Shown here: positions 57,436-64,000 of the stretch, piece after piece
Numbering within the stretch: position 1 is the stretch's first letter
Layout: the number at the start of each line of letters is the position of its first letter
Assembly: GCA_016705335.1 (NCBI GenBank)
Contig: JADIYN010000001.1
Span: 62,001 to 126,000, forward strand
Length of the DNA: 64,000 bases
Direction: 5' to 3'
Source of the DNA: Draconibacterium sp.
GTDB taxonomy: Bacteria; Bacteroidota; Bacteroidia; Bacteroidales; Prolixibacteraceae
Position numbers and translations under genes: made by a program
The notes under the pieces: model-generated
What the model was told of the DNA's origin: nothing
The model's database searches: none
What the model saw: only the letters and a program-made list of their open reading frames with translations

Positions 57436-58709
57436 TTGGTAATTTCCTGTTGTTTTTCTTCCAAACTAAACAGTCCGTTCACAATTTCAAGCGAACCTGC
57501 GTTTCTTCCGTTGGCAGTAATTTCCTTTAAATTTTTGATAAATAAACGGGTATATTTTTGGGTGAGGTGTTGAGAAAATTCATCAATGGCTTTCTGAATT
57601 TCTTCTGAATTTACTTTGTTGTATTCCGAAAGTTCGCCTTTTGTAATTTTCGACATGTTATTGGTAATCGTTTTAATAGCAGGGCGCAACGAGCGGCTGG
57701 CAAGCCATTCGCAATAATCATTCGCTATTTCCTTTATTATTTCATTGGCAGTTGAAACGCTTTCTTTTCTTTTTTCCATGTTTGTGTTTACAACCGAATG
57801 CAAGTCGTCGATGGTAAAAAGAGTAACATTTTCAAGCGATTCCACCTCTTGTTCAATATTTCGCGGCACAGAAATATCAACATACACCTGGTGATTTCCG
57901 TTTCTGTTTTTTACTGACAGTTCAGCCATTTCAAGTGTAATAAGCGGTACTGCTGAACCTGTGGCTACAATTACAATATCATATAAATAAAGGTGGACTG
58001 CAACCTGGTCAAAAGGCAGCGGAACACAATTGTGCCTTGCCGCGAGTTTTAAAGATTTTTCAAGAGTTCGGTTTGTTACAGTTAATTTTTGAACTCCATT
58101 TTTGCTGAGGCTTTGTAAAACAAGGCTTCCGGTTTCGCCAGCGCCGATCAGCAACACTTTTTTCCCAAACAAATCGGGGAACAAACTTGCACATTTTTGC
58201 ACGGCAGCACTGCTTACCGAAGTTGTCCCCATTTTAATTTTTGTTTCGGTGCGCACACGTTTACTGGCTTCGAACGATTTTTGAAACAAACGCATTAAAA
58301 CGGCATCAGTTAATCCGGCATCGGTACAAAAAACATAGGCATCTTTAATTTGTCCAATAATCTGGTCTTCACCAATTATCATTGAATCGATACCCGAAGC
58401 AACTTCAAACAGGTGATTAACTGCCTCTTCGTTTGACTTGCTGTAAAACGATTGCCACGATTTGTGTTCAACTCCTTTAAACTGTTTCAGGGTTTTATAC
58501 ACCATTTTTGATGCAAGTTGAAATTCATACTTACTTTGCGAAAAGTAAATTTCAGTTCGGTTACAAGTGGATAAAACAACGATATCGGAAATACCGGTTT
58601 CGGCTTGTAAAAGCTCTGAAAAAAGAATTATTTCTTCTTTCGGCAATGAAAATCTTTCTCTCACATCAAGAGATGAAGTTTTATAACTAATACCAATAAG
58701 GCCTATCAT
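57432..58709 (-). CDS. hemA: Glutamyl-tRNA reductase
   Basis: 425 residues, intact; first committed step of the C5 pathway. Catalytic Cys in VVLSTCNRTEIYF, LFEVASGIDSMIIGEDQI, NADPH-binding VLLIGAGETGSLV and the dimerisation domain at the C-terminus. It opens the operon hemA-C-D-B-L-E-N-G-F-H. A small membrane protein gene on the same strand lies 122 bp upstream and may share the transcript. Confidence 0.96.
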   Translation of the reverse strand: MIGLIGISYKTSSLDVRERFSLPKEEIILFSELLQAETGISDIVVLSTCNRTEIYFSQSKYEFQLASKMVYKTLKQFKGVEHKSWQSFYSKSNEEAVNHLFEVASGIDSMIIGEDQIIGQIKDAYVFCTDAGLTDAVLMRLFQKSFEASKRVRTETKIKMGTTSVSSAAVQKCASLFPDLFGKKVLLIGAGETGSLVLQSLSKNGVQKLTVTNRTLEKSLKLAARHNCVPLPFDQVAVHLYLYDIVIVATGSAVPLITLEMAELSVKNRNGNHQVYVDISVPRNIEQEVESLENVTLFTIDDLHSVVNTNMEKRKESVSTANEIIKEIANDYCEWLASRSLRPAIKTITNNMSKITKGELSEYNKVNSEEIQKAIDEFSQHLTQKYTRLFIKNLKEITANGRNAGSLEIVNGLFSLEEKQQEITK

Positions 58710-58831
58710 AAAATCGATTTTTCAAATGAATAAAAAACAGGAAAAATTAAAAAAGGGCTTTGAATAAAAACTATCAGGCTTTAAATCCAACTTCAGGAAT
58801 TAAAACCAGTTTGCCCATTAAAATGATGAAA

Positions 58832-59173
58832 TTATGAAAGAACCGGGGGAGGCCTGTTTGAAAAGGAATTGCGTAAAAAGTATTGCCAGTGAACTTTTTC
58901 AAGCTCACATTGGTGATCTATCTTTCGCTTAAATAAACTGTTTTCAAAATTATTGAATTCGGAAAAATCAAAATCGGTTTGGTAATGAAAATTAGATCCG
59001 GTATTTGAATCGACACACGACGGACTGGTTTGCAGTTCAATATTGAATTTGTTGTTGCTGAACTGAACTACTTCTTCTGCCGGTGAATTAACTCCAAAAA
59101 GGAAAAAAAAGGCATAAAATACCACAAACGCAATGTATGGGATATGTGTAGTAAAAATGCCGACTGTAAACAT
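58832..59173 (-). CDS. Small membrane protein upstream of hemA
   Basis: 113 residues. N-terminal hydrophobic helix (IPYIAFVVFYAFFFLFGV) followed by a polar, acidic-aromatic region with two Cys (PSCVDSN, HQCELEK) and a Pro-rich end (RPPPVLS). Frame intact, perfect -7 box 33 nt upstream, same strand as the hem operon. I recognise no family. Position suggests a role linked to heme synthesis or only promoter sharing. Confidence 0.55.
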   Translation of the reverse strand: MFTVGIFTTHIPYIAFVVFYAFFFLFGVNSPAEEVVQFSNNKFNIELQTSPSCVDSNTGSNFHYQTDFDFSEFNNFENSLFKRKIDHQCELEKVHWQYFLRNSFSNRPPPVLS

Positions 59174-59205
59174 ATTTTTTTGTTATTTTCCTAAAAAACA
59201 GCAAG

Positions 59206-59213
59206 CAAAGGTA
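59206..59213 (-). promoter_or_regulatory. -7 box for the small membrane protein / hem operon
   Basis: TACCTTTG on the minus strand, a perfect TAnnTTTG, 33 nt upstream of the start codon at 59173. No convincing -33 element. Confidence 0.5.
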
Positions 59214-59373
59214 AAAATTTAAAGAAAAGTTGTTTTTTAAAACGCACCTTTTTAACCTTTATTTTGACAAATCGTGAAAACATTAATTTCAAAGTTGATT
59301 TATGTCATAAACGTAATTGGAAATGGGTAAATTTTAAAACCGTTTTAACAACTCTGCTTTTACCGAATTAATG

Positions 59374-59381
59374 TATTTTTG
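59374..59381 (+). promoter_or_regulatory. -7 box of the amidohydrolase gene
   Basis: TATTTTTG, a perfect TAnnTTTG match, 30 nt upstream of the ATG at 59411. Confidence 0.5.
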
Positions 59382-59410
59382 AATGTGTTTAACAAACAAG
59401 ATTATTCCCG

Positions 59411-61054
59411 ATGAAGACAAAATCAATTTTCATTTTATTAACCATTATTTCAAGTTATATGATTTCGTGCACGCAAAAACAAAATGCAGATCTGATAATT
59501 ACAAATGCAAAAATTTATACGGTTGATGCCGGTTTTACTACTGTTGAAAGCATGGTAATAATTGATGGAAAAATAAGTGAAACAGGTGAAACGGATGAAA
59601 TTCTGAAAAAATACAGAACTGAGAAAATTATTGAAGCTACCGGTAAATTTATTTATCCTGGATTTAACGATACGCATTGTCATTTCAGCGGATACGGAAA
59701 TAACCTCATGCAATATGCTGATTTGCGCGGAACGCAGAGTCCTGAAGAAATTTACACAATTCTGCAAAGACACAGTAAAACCTTTGGGGGCGATTGGATT
59801 TTGGGCCGAAGCTGGGATCAAAACGATTGGGATATCAAAGAATTTCCGGATAAAACAAAACTCGACGAATTATTTCCTGAAACACCTGTTTATCTTGTTC
59901 GTGTTGACGGACATGCAGGCTGGTGTAATTCAAAAGCACTTGAAATAGCAGGAATTTCTGCCAGTTCAAAAGTGAAGGGTGGGGAAGTGGTTTTAAAAAA
60001 CGGCCAGCCCAGCGGAATTTTAATTGACAACGCGATGGGTTTAATCGGAAGTTTTATTCCGGAAGGAACAGCAGAACAACAGAAAAAAGGATTGATAGCA
60101 GCGCAGGCCAATTGTTTTGCAGCAGGTCTTACTTCGGTTACCGATTGTGGCCTCGACAAAAATACAATACTTATGATGGAAGAAATGCAAAACAGTGGCG
60201 AACTGAAAATGCGAATTAATGCCATGTTAAATCCAACTGAAGAAAATTTTGAAACTTTTGTAAGAAATGGACCTAAAAAATCAGACAAGCTGACTGTAAA
60301 CACAATAAAAATTTATGCTGATGGCGCGCTTGGTTCGCGCGGTGCACTGCTGTTGGAGGATTATTCTGACGATCCCGGAAACTACGGACTGCAAATTGAA
60401 ACACAGGAATATTACGATAAAATCTGTCAACTTGCAATCGATAATAATTACATTATTGCCACTCATGCCATTGGCGACAGTGCCAACCGGCTCGTGCTTA
60501 ATACTTACGGCAAATTTTTGAAAGGTAAAAACGATAGGCGCTGGCGGATTGAACATGCGCAAGTCATAAATCAAAACGATTTTTCAAAGTTTGCCGAATT
60601 TTCAATTGTGCCATCCATTCAGGCAACACATTGTACTTCGGATATGACCTGGGCAGGAACCCGTTTGGGAGAAGAGCGGATAAAAGGAGCTTATGCATAC
60701 AAAACCTTACTCACCCAAAATGGCTGGTTACCAAACGGCACTGACTTTCCGGTTGAAAATATCGACCCACTTTATACTTTTTTTGCTTCAGTCTTCCGCA
60801 CCGACTTCAACGGCTCTCCCGAAGGTGGCTGGCAATTGAACGAAGGCTTGTCGCCCGAACAAACCTTGCGATCGATGACAATCTGGGCGGCAAAAGCAGC
60901 ATTCGAAGAAAACGAAAAAGGCAGTCTTGAACCCGGTAAATTTGCAGATTTTGTAATACTCGATACTGATTTGATGACCGCCACACCAAAGGAAGTTTTA
61001 AAAGCTAAGATTGAAAGTACGTGGATTGCGGGGGAGAAGGTGTTTGGAGAGTGA
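59411..61054 (+). CDS. Amidohydrolase_3 family lipoprotein (YtcJ-like)
   Basis: 547 residues, intact. Lipoprotein signal (ISSYMISCTQK). Metal-dependent TIM-barrel amidohydrolase: HxH motif in FNDTHCHFSG, then THAIGDSANR and EHAQVINQND for metal-binding His, and the catalytic Asp in NGTDFPVEN. The composite beta domain lies at both ends (IITNAKIYTVDAG ... SLEPGKFADFVILDTD). YtcJ-like enzymes hydrolyse C-N bonds of unknown physiological substrates. Exported to the periplasm here, unlike the Bacillus enzyme. Confidence 0.9.
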   Translation: MKTKSIFILLTIISSYMISCTQKQNADLIITNAKIYTVDAGFTTVESMVIIDGKISETGETDEILKKYRTEKIIEATGKFIYPGFNDTHCHFSGYGNNLMQYADLRGTQSPEEIYTILQRHSKTFGGDWILGRSWDQNDWDIKEFPDKTKLDELFPETPVYLVRVDGHAGWCNSKALEIAGISASSKVKGGEVVLKNGQPSGILIDNAMGLIGSFIPEGTAEQQKKGLIAAQANCFAAGLTSVTDCGLDKNTILMMEEMQNSGELKMRINAMLNPTEENFETFVRNGPKKSDKLTVNTIKIYADGALGSRGALLLEDYSDDPGNYGLQIETQEYYDKICQLAIDNNYIIATHAIGDSANRLVLNTYGKFLKGKNDRRWRIEHAQVINQNDFSKFAEFSIVPSIQATHCTSDMTWAGTRLGEERIKGAYAYKTLLTQNGWLPNGTDFPVENIDPLYTFFASVFRTDFNGSPEGGWQLNEGLSPEQTLRSMTIWAAKAAFEENEKGSLEPGKFADFVILDTDLMTATPKEVLKAKIESTWIAGEKVFGE

Positions 61055-61117
61055 AATTTTGTAGCGCAAAAATGCTGTAAAACAAACCAATTGCCCATTG
61101 CAATATTTAATTTAAAC

Positions 61118-61125
61118 TATTTTTG
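61118..61125 (+). promoter_or_regulatory. -7 box of the TonB-like/TPR gene
   Basis: TATTTTTG, a perfect TAnnTTTG match, with ATTGC at about 17 nt upstream. The start codon at 61255 is 130 nt downstream, giving a long leader. Confidence 0.4.
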
Positions 61126-61254
61126 TATAGGATTTGCGCCTTATTTAGATTTGAATGTTAACCCACAATTAAGGAGAAACAACGTTCTGAATAGGAGTAA
61201 ATAAAGATTAGTAATTATAAACATTTGTCTGTAATGAAATTAAAATCAAAGAAT

Positions 61255-61895
61255 ATGAAAACAAAATTGTATCTATTGTTGATACTTTTAGTTCTTCAAA
61301 TCCATTTGAAAGGTCAGAACATTCCCGATCAAGTTGATTTAGTAAACATTGAACATGCAAAATTAATCGATGCTGATGTCCAGCAGTTTTTCGCATCAAA
61401 CACAAGTTATCCGCAGAAGGCAGCTATAAATGAAATTGAAGGTAATGTTGTGGTTAGTTTTATTATTAGTAAGAACGGGCAAATAGATAGTATTCAAATA
61501 GTAAATAATCCAAATAATATTTTGGCTGTTGAAGTTTTGGTTGCTTTGGAAAAAAGCTACGGTTTGTGGATTCCTTGTAAGGTTAACGGAAATGCGGTTG
61601 ATAAAAAATATTTAGGTTGCTTCAAATTCCTAATGTCCAAAGCTTCAGTATTTACAGATAACAGAAACAAGGGTATAAAAAATTTACAGAAAGGTGATTA
61701 TGAAAAATCATTAAAATATATAAATAAAGCTTTGACGATTGACGAATACAATTCTGAATTATATCAGGCCAGAGCTAATGTTTATTTGAAAATGAATGAA
61801 ATGAATTAGCGCAGAAAGACCTGGCTAAATTTAAAGAACTAATAGATAATTTGCTGATAGATGTTATGTTTTCTATAGTTGGAGTAACAAGATAA
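61255..61895 (+). CDS. TonB C-terminal-like plus TPR protein (frameshifted at 3' end)
   Basis: Signal peptide MKTKLYLLLILLVLQIHLKG from M61255. Then a TonB C-terminal-like domain (YPQKAAINEIEGNVVVSFII, VNNPNNILAVEVLVALEKSYG, CKVNGNAVDKKYLGCFKF) and a TPR pair (KGIKNLQKGDYEKSLKYINKAL, YNSELYQARANVYLKMNE). The stop at 61807-61809 follows a lost A in GAAATG. Restoring it reads ENELAQKDLAKFKELIDNLL... to a stop at 61893. Such proteins act as periplasmic adaptors. About 213 residues when restored. Not the energy-transducing TonB itself, as it lacks the long Pro-rich linker. Confidence 0.65.
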
Positions 61896-62102
61896 AATTA
61901 GTAATTCTGAGAAAGGGGTAATCGTGAAAGTTAATATTAGATCATCCGTTTTCCAACCTTTTAACAGGGAATAAACTAACTTCCACATATTGTTCATTTA
62001 CTTATTCTATAATTAATTGATGTTACGAGTTATAATGCCTCGGTTTGATTCACTTGTTTAATATCCCAGAATGGCATACTTTCGAAATTAAATTTGAAAA
62101 TC

Positions 62103-62333
62103 ATGAAAACTGCATTAATTAAAACAGTCGATTCAATTTCTGTACAAACTGAAACAAAACTTTCGAAAATAAAAAAATCAAAAAACAGGTATTTCAACAA
62201 TTCAATTGACGCTAATAAATGCCAGCAAAAGAGAGTAATTTTAGAGAAAATACTTGAAAGAGAATCGGAATTGGTTAAAACAGATTCAATGGATGAATTA
62301 CTAGATTTTGAGAAGATTGATTTCGCGGACTGA
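62103..62333 (+). CDS. Small hydrophilic hypothetical protein
   Basis: 76 residues from the ATG at 62103 (an alternative TTG lies nine bases upstream). Lys/Glu-rich and probably helical at the C-terminus (KRVILEKILERESELVKTDSMDELLDFEKI). No membrane segment, no recognised family. Expression is uncertain, but the frame is free of stops and codon use matches neighbours. Confidence 0.4.
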   Translation: MKTALIKTVDSISVQTETKLSKIKKSKNRYFNNSIDANKCQQKRVILEKILERESELVKTDSMDELLDFEKIDFAD

Positions 62334-62398
62334 CGATTTCTGCAATAAAAAAATTGCAAGTCAATTGTTCATTATATATTAACATAAAATAGCAAACA

Positions 62399-63301
62399 AT
62401 GAAAACAAGAAATTTAATAGTATTTACCGGCATTTTAATGCTGTTTTTTGGCTCGTGTAAACCAATTTACCAGTGCGGACAACCAGCTCCTGACAAAAAC
62501 CTCTTACTTTCGAAACGTGTAAAAGCGGTAATTACAGAACGTGATGATCTCTGCAAAACACTTGAATTAAGGGATGGCGAAATTGTATCGCTTAAAGAAA
62601 ATATTGAAGATTTGAAAGAGAATATTTCGAATTTAAATCAATCGATTACCGATATCGAGAAGAAATACAACGAACTTTCGGGCGAAAAACTGTCGGAGTC
62701 GGAACAGTTTAACCTGGCATTGAAACAAAAATCGGAGGAACTGAAGGAGAAGGAACGGATTCTGGCAGAAAGGGAAAAAACACTCAATGAGCTACGGCAG
62801 GTTATTGCGCGCCAGGATTCTATTACAAACCGCTTGAACAATGTATTGAGAGATGCTTTGCTCGGATTTAAATCAGATGAGTTGTAAGTTGAAATTAAAA
62901 ACGGGAAAGTTTATGTTTCAATGTCCGATAAATTATTGTTTAAATCAGGCAGCGCTGCAGTTGAAGAAAAAGGAAAGGAAGCCATTAAATTGCTGGCCGG
63001 TGTGCTTGACAAAAACCCGGATATCGATATTCTGATTGAAGGTCACACTGACAATGTGCCAATTAAAACCGCTGTTTACCGCGACAACTGGGATTTAAGC
63101 GTTGCTCGTGCCACTTCAATTGTGCGGATTTTAACCGATGAATATAAAATTGTACCAACCCGTTTAACTGCTTCAGGGAAAGGGGAATTTTGGCCACGGG
63201 CAACAAATGAAACTCCCGAAGGCAGGGCAAGCAACCGTCGTACCGAAATTATTTTATCGCCAAAACTCGATGAAATTATGCAGTTGTTAAAAACGAATTA
63301 A
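62399..63301 (+). CDS. OmpA-family peptidoglycan-binding lipoprotein with coiled coil (in-frame stop)
   Basis: Lipoprotein signal (ILMLFFGSCKP), a long coiled coil (about residues 45-150, ENIEDLKENISNLNQSITDI, EELKEKERILAEREKTLNEL), then an OmpA C-terminal domain (LLFKSGSAAVEEKGKEAIKL, DILIEGHTDNVPIK, DLSVARATSIVRIL, SGKGEFWPRATNETPEGRASNRRTEI). The peptidoglycan-binding Asp and Arg are in GHTDN and RASNRR. A TAA at 62885-62887 (SDEL-stop-VEIKNGKVY) separates the halves without a frame change, so a single substitution (for example TCA to TAA) would restore a 301-residue protein. Anchors outer membrane to the cell wall, or belongs to a gliding/secretion complex. Confidence 0.85.
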
Positions 63302-63307
63302 TAGATT

Positions 63308-64000
63308 ATGAAAGCAGCAATTTATACAAAATACGGTCCGCCTGAAGTTGTTCAAATATTGGAAATTGACAAACCGGTGCCAAATGACAATGAAGTGCTG
63401 ATAAAAGTAATGGCTTCAACTGTAAACCGCACTGATTGTGGATTCCGAAGTGCACAATATTTTATTTCAAGGTTTTTTAGCGGATTATTTGTGCCAAAAT
63501 ACAAAACACTCGGGAACGAATTTTCAGGAGTTATAGAAGCAATTGGGAAAGGTGTTTCAGCTTTTCAGGTTGGCGACAAGGTATTTGGCTACAACGATAT
63601 TAAGTTTGGCGCTCATGCTGAATACATGACAATTGCAGAAAATGAAGCAATTACAACTATGCCTGCGAATTTTAATTTCGCTGAAGCAGCGCCTTTAACC
63701 GAAGGTGGACATTACGCTTTGTGTGATATTCGGGCAGCAAATGTAAAAGCCGGGCAAAATGTGCTGATAAACGGTGCAACCGGCGCAATTGGTTCAGCAG
63801 CACTGCAGCTTGTTAAATATTTTGGGGCAAATGTTACTGCTGTTGGAAACACAAAAAATATGGAATTGCTAAAATCACTTGGAGCAGATTATGTAATTGA
63901 TTACCTGCAGGAAGATTTTACAAAAACTGACGGGAAATTCGACTTTATTTTTGATGCTGTCGGAAAAAGTTCGTTTTCGAAATGCAAGCCACTTCTCAAA
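63308..64000 (+). CDS. NAD(P)-dependent alcohol dehydrogenase / quinone oxidoreductase, partial
   Basis: Starts ATG 63308, six bp after the OmpA-family gene, and runs off the window end after 231 codons. MDR superfamily, zinc-independent branch: N-terminal GroES-like fold (MKAAIYTKYGPPEVVQ, STVNRTDCGFRSA, GNEFSGVIEAIGKGVSAFQV), then the Rossmann motif NGATGAIGSAALQLVKYFGA and GADYVIDY. The lack of the zinc Cys cluster fits the QOR/ZTA1-like group; physiological substrate unknown. No frameshift in the visible part. Confidence 0.9.
   Translation, partial: MKAAIYTKYGPPEVVQILEIDKPVPNDNEVLIKVMASTVNRTDCGFRSAQYFISRFFSGLFVPKYKTLGNEFSGVIEAIGKGVSAFQVGDKVFGYNDIKFGAHAEYMTIAENEAITTMPANFNFAEAAPLTEGGHYALCDIRAANVKAGQNVLINGATGAIGSAALQLVKYFGANVTAVGNTKNMELLKSLGADYVIDYLQEDFTKTDGKFDFIFDAVGKSSFSKCKPLLK

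Noticed and set aside
1..64000. CRISPR arrays, tRNA or rRNA genes, insertion sequences
   Set aside because: I looked for regularly spaced repeats, tRNA T-arm/CCA patterns and transposase motifs (DDE, HUH, serine recombinase) and found none that hold up.

Overview
The window reads as chromosomal DNA of a Bacteroidota bacterium. The evidence is type IX secretion (T9SS) C-terminal sorting domains, periplasmic two-component sensors of the propeller/Y_Y_Y/HisKA_3 type, GH97, GH78 and GH43 glycosidases, DUF4251, promoters of the TAnnTTTG (-7) class, and low-GC coding sequence. A placement in Bacteroidales/Marinilabiliales is my inference from gene content. There are no tRNAs, rRNAs, CRISPR arrays or insertion sequences that I can recognise. 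The first ~745 bases are homopolymer junk typical of a bad contig end. At least twenty otherwise ordinary genes are broken by single-base indels, mostly in A/T or G/C runs. I therefore annotate them as single genes with frameshifts and treat most breaks as consensus errors.

Layout. 0.7-8.3 kb: a type I pullulanase that lacks its nucleophile block, a small membrane protein, a uroporphyrinogen-decarboxylase-like methyltransferase paired with a GH78 rhamnosidase, an orphan Hcp (T6SS tube) protein and a lipoprotein. 8.8-12.3 kb: a glycyl radical enzyme matching trans-4-hydroxy-L-proline dehydratase, with its radical-SAM activase. 12.4-15.6 kb: a tricorn-like protease.

15.7-27.7 kb is the most distinctive part. 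It holds a sensor kinase, a NarL-type response regulator, a secreted T9SS protein, two tandem paralogous T9SS repeat proteins, a hemerythrin-like protein, a CPBP membrane protease, an outer-membrane beta-barrel protein and a serine hydrolase. Six intergenic copies of a palindrome CACAT-N4-ATGYG lie upstream of these transcription units. In five of the six, exactly 24 bases separate the palindrome from a -7-like box ending TTTG (ideal form TTAnTTTG; single sites vary). I propose that this is the operator of the encoded two-component system and that the locus is one co-regulated system.

27.8-42.6 kb is mixed: cytochrome c, a second serine hydrolase, small membrane proteins, an M28 peptidase, a DUF2797 protein, IlvE, GH97, GH43, ManC, MlaE/MlaF and DUF4251. 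42.6-45.5 kb looks like an accessory pocket with HicAB, an antibiotic-biosynthesis-monooxygenase-fold protein, an unlisted 58-aa membrane/coiled-coil protein, a Fic enzyme, and a diverged copy of the comM 3' end next to comM itself.

47.5-58.7 kb is a complete C5 heme operon on the minus strand, in transcription order hemA-hemC-hemD-hemB-hemL-hemE-hemN-hemG/Y-hemF-hemH. It takes glutamyl-tRNA to protoheme and carries both the oxygen-dependent (HemF) and the oxygen-independent (HemN) coproporphyrinogen oxidase. 59.4-64 kb ends the window with an amidohydrolase, a TonB-like/TPR protein, small ORFs, an OmpA-type lipoprotein with an in-frame stop, and a quinone-oxidoreductase-type dehydrogenase cut by the window end.
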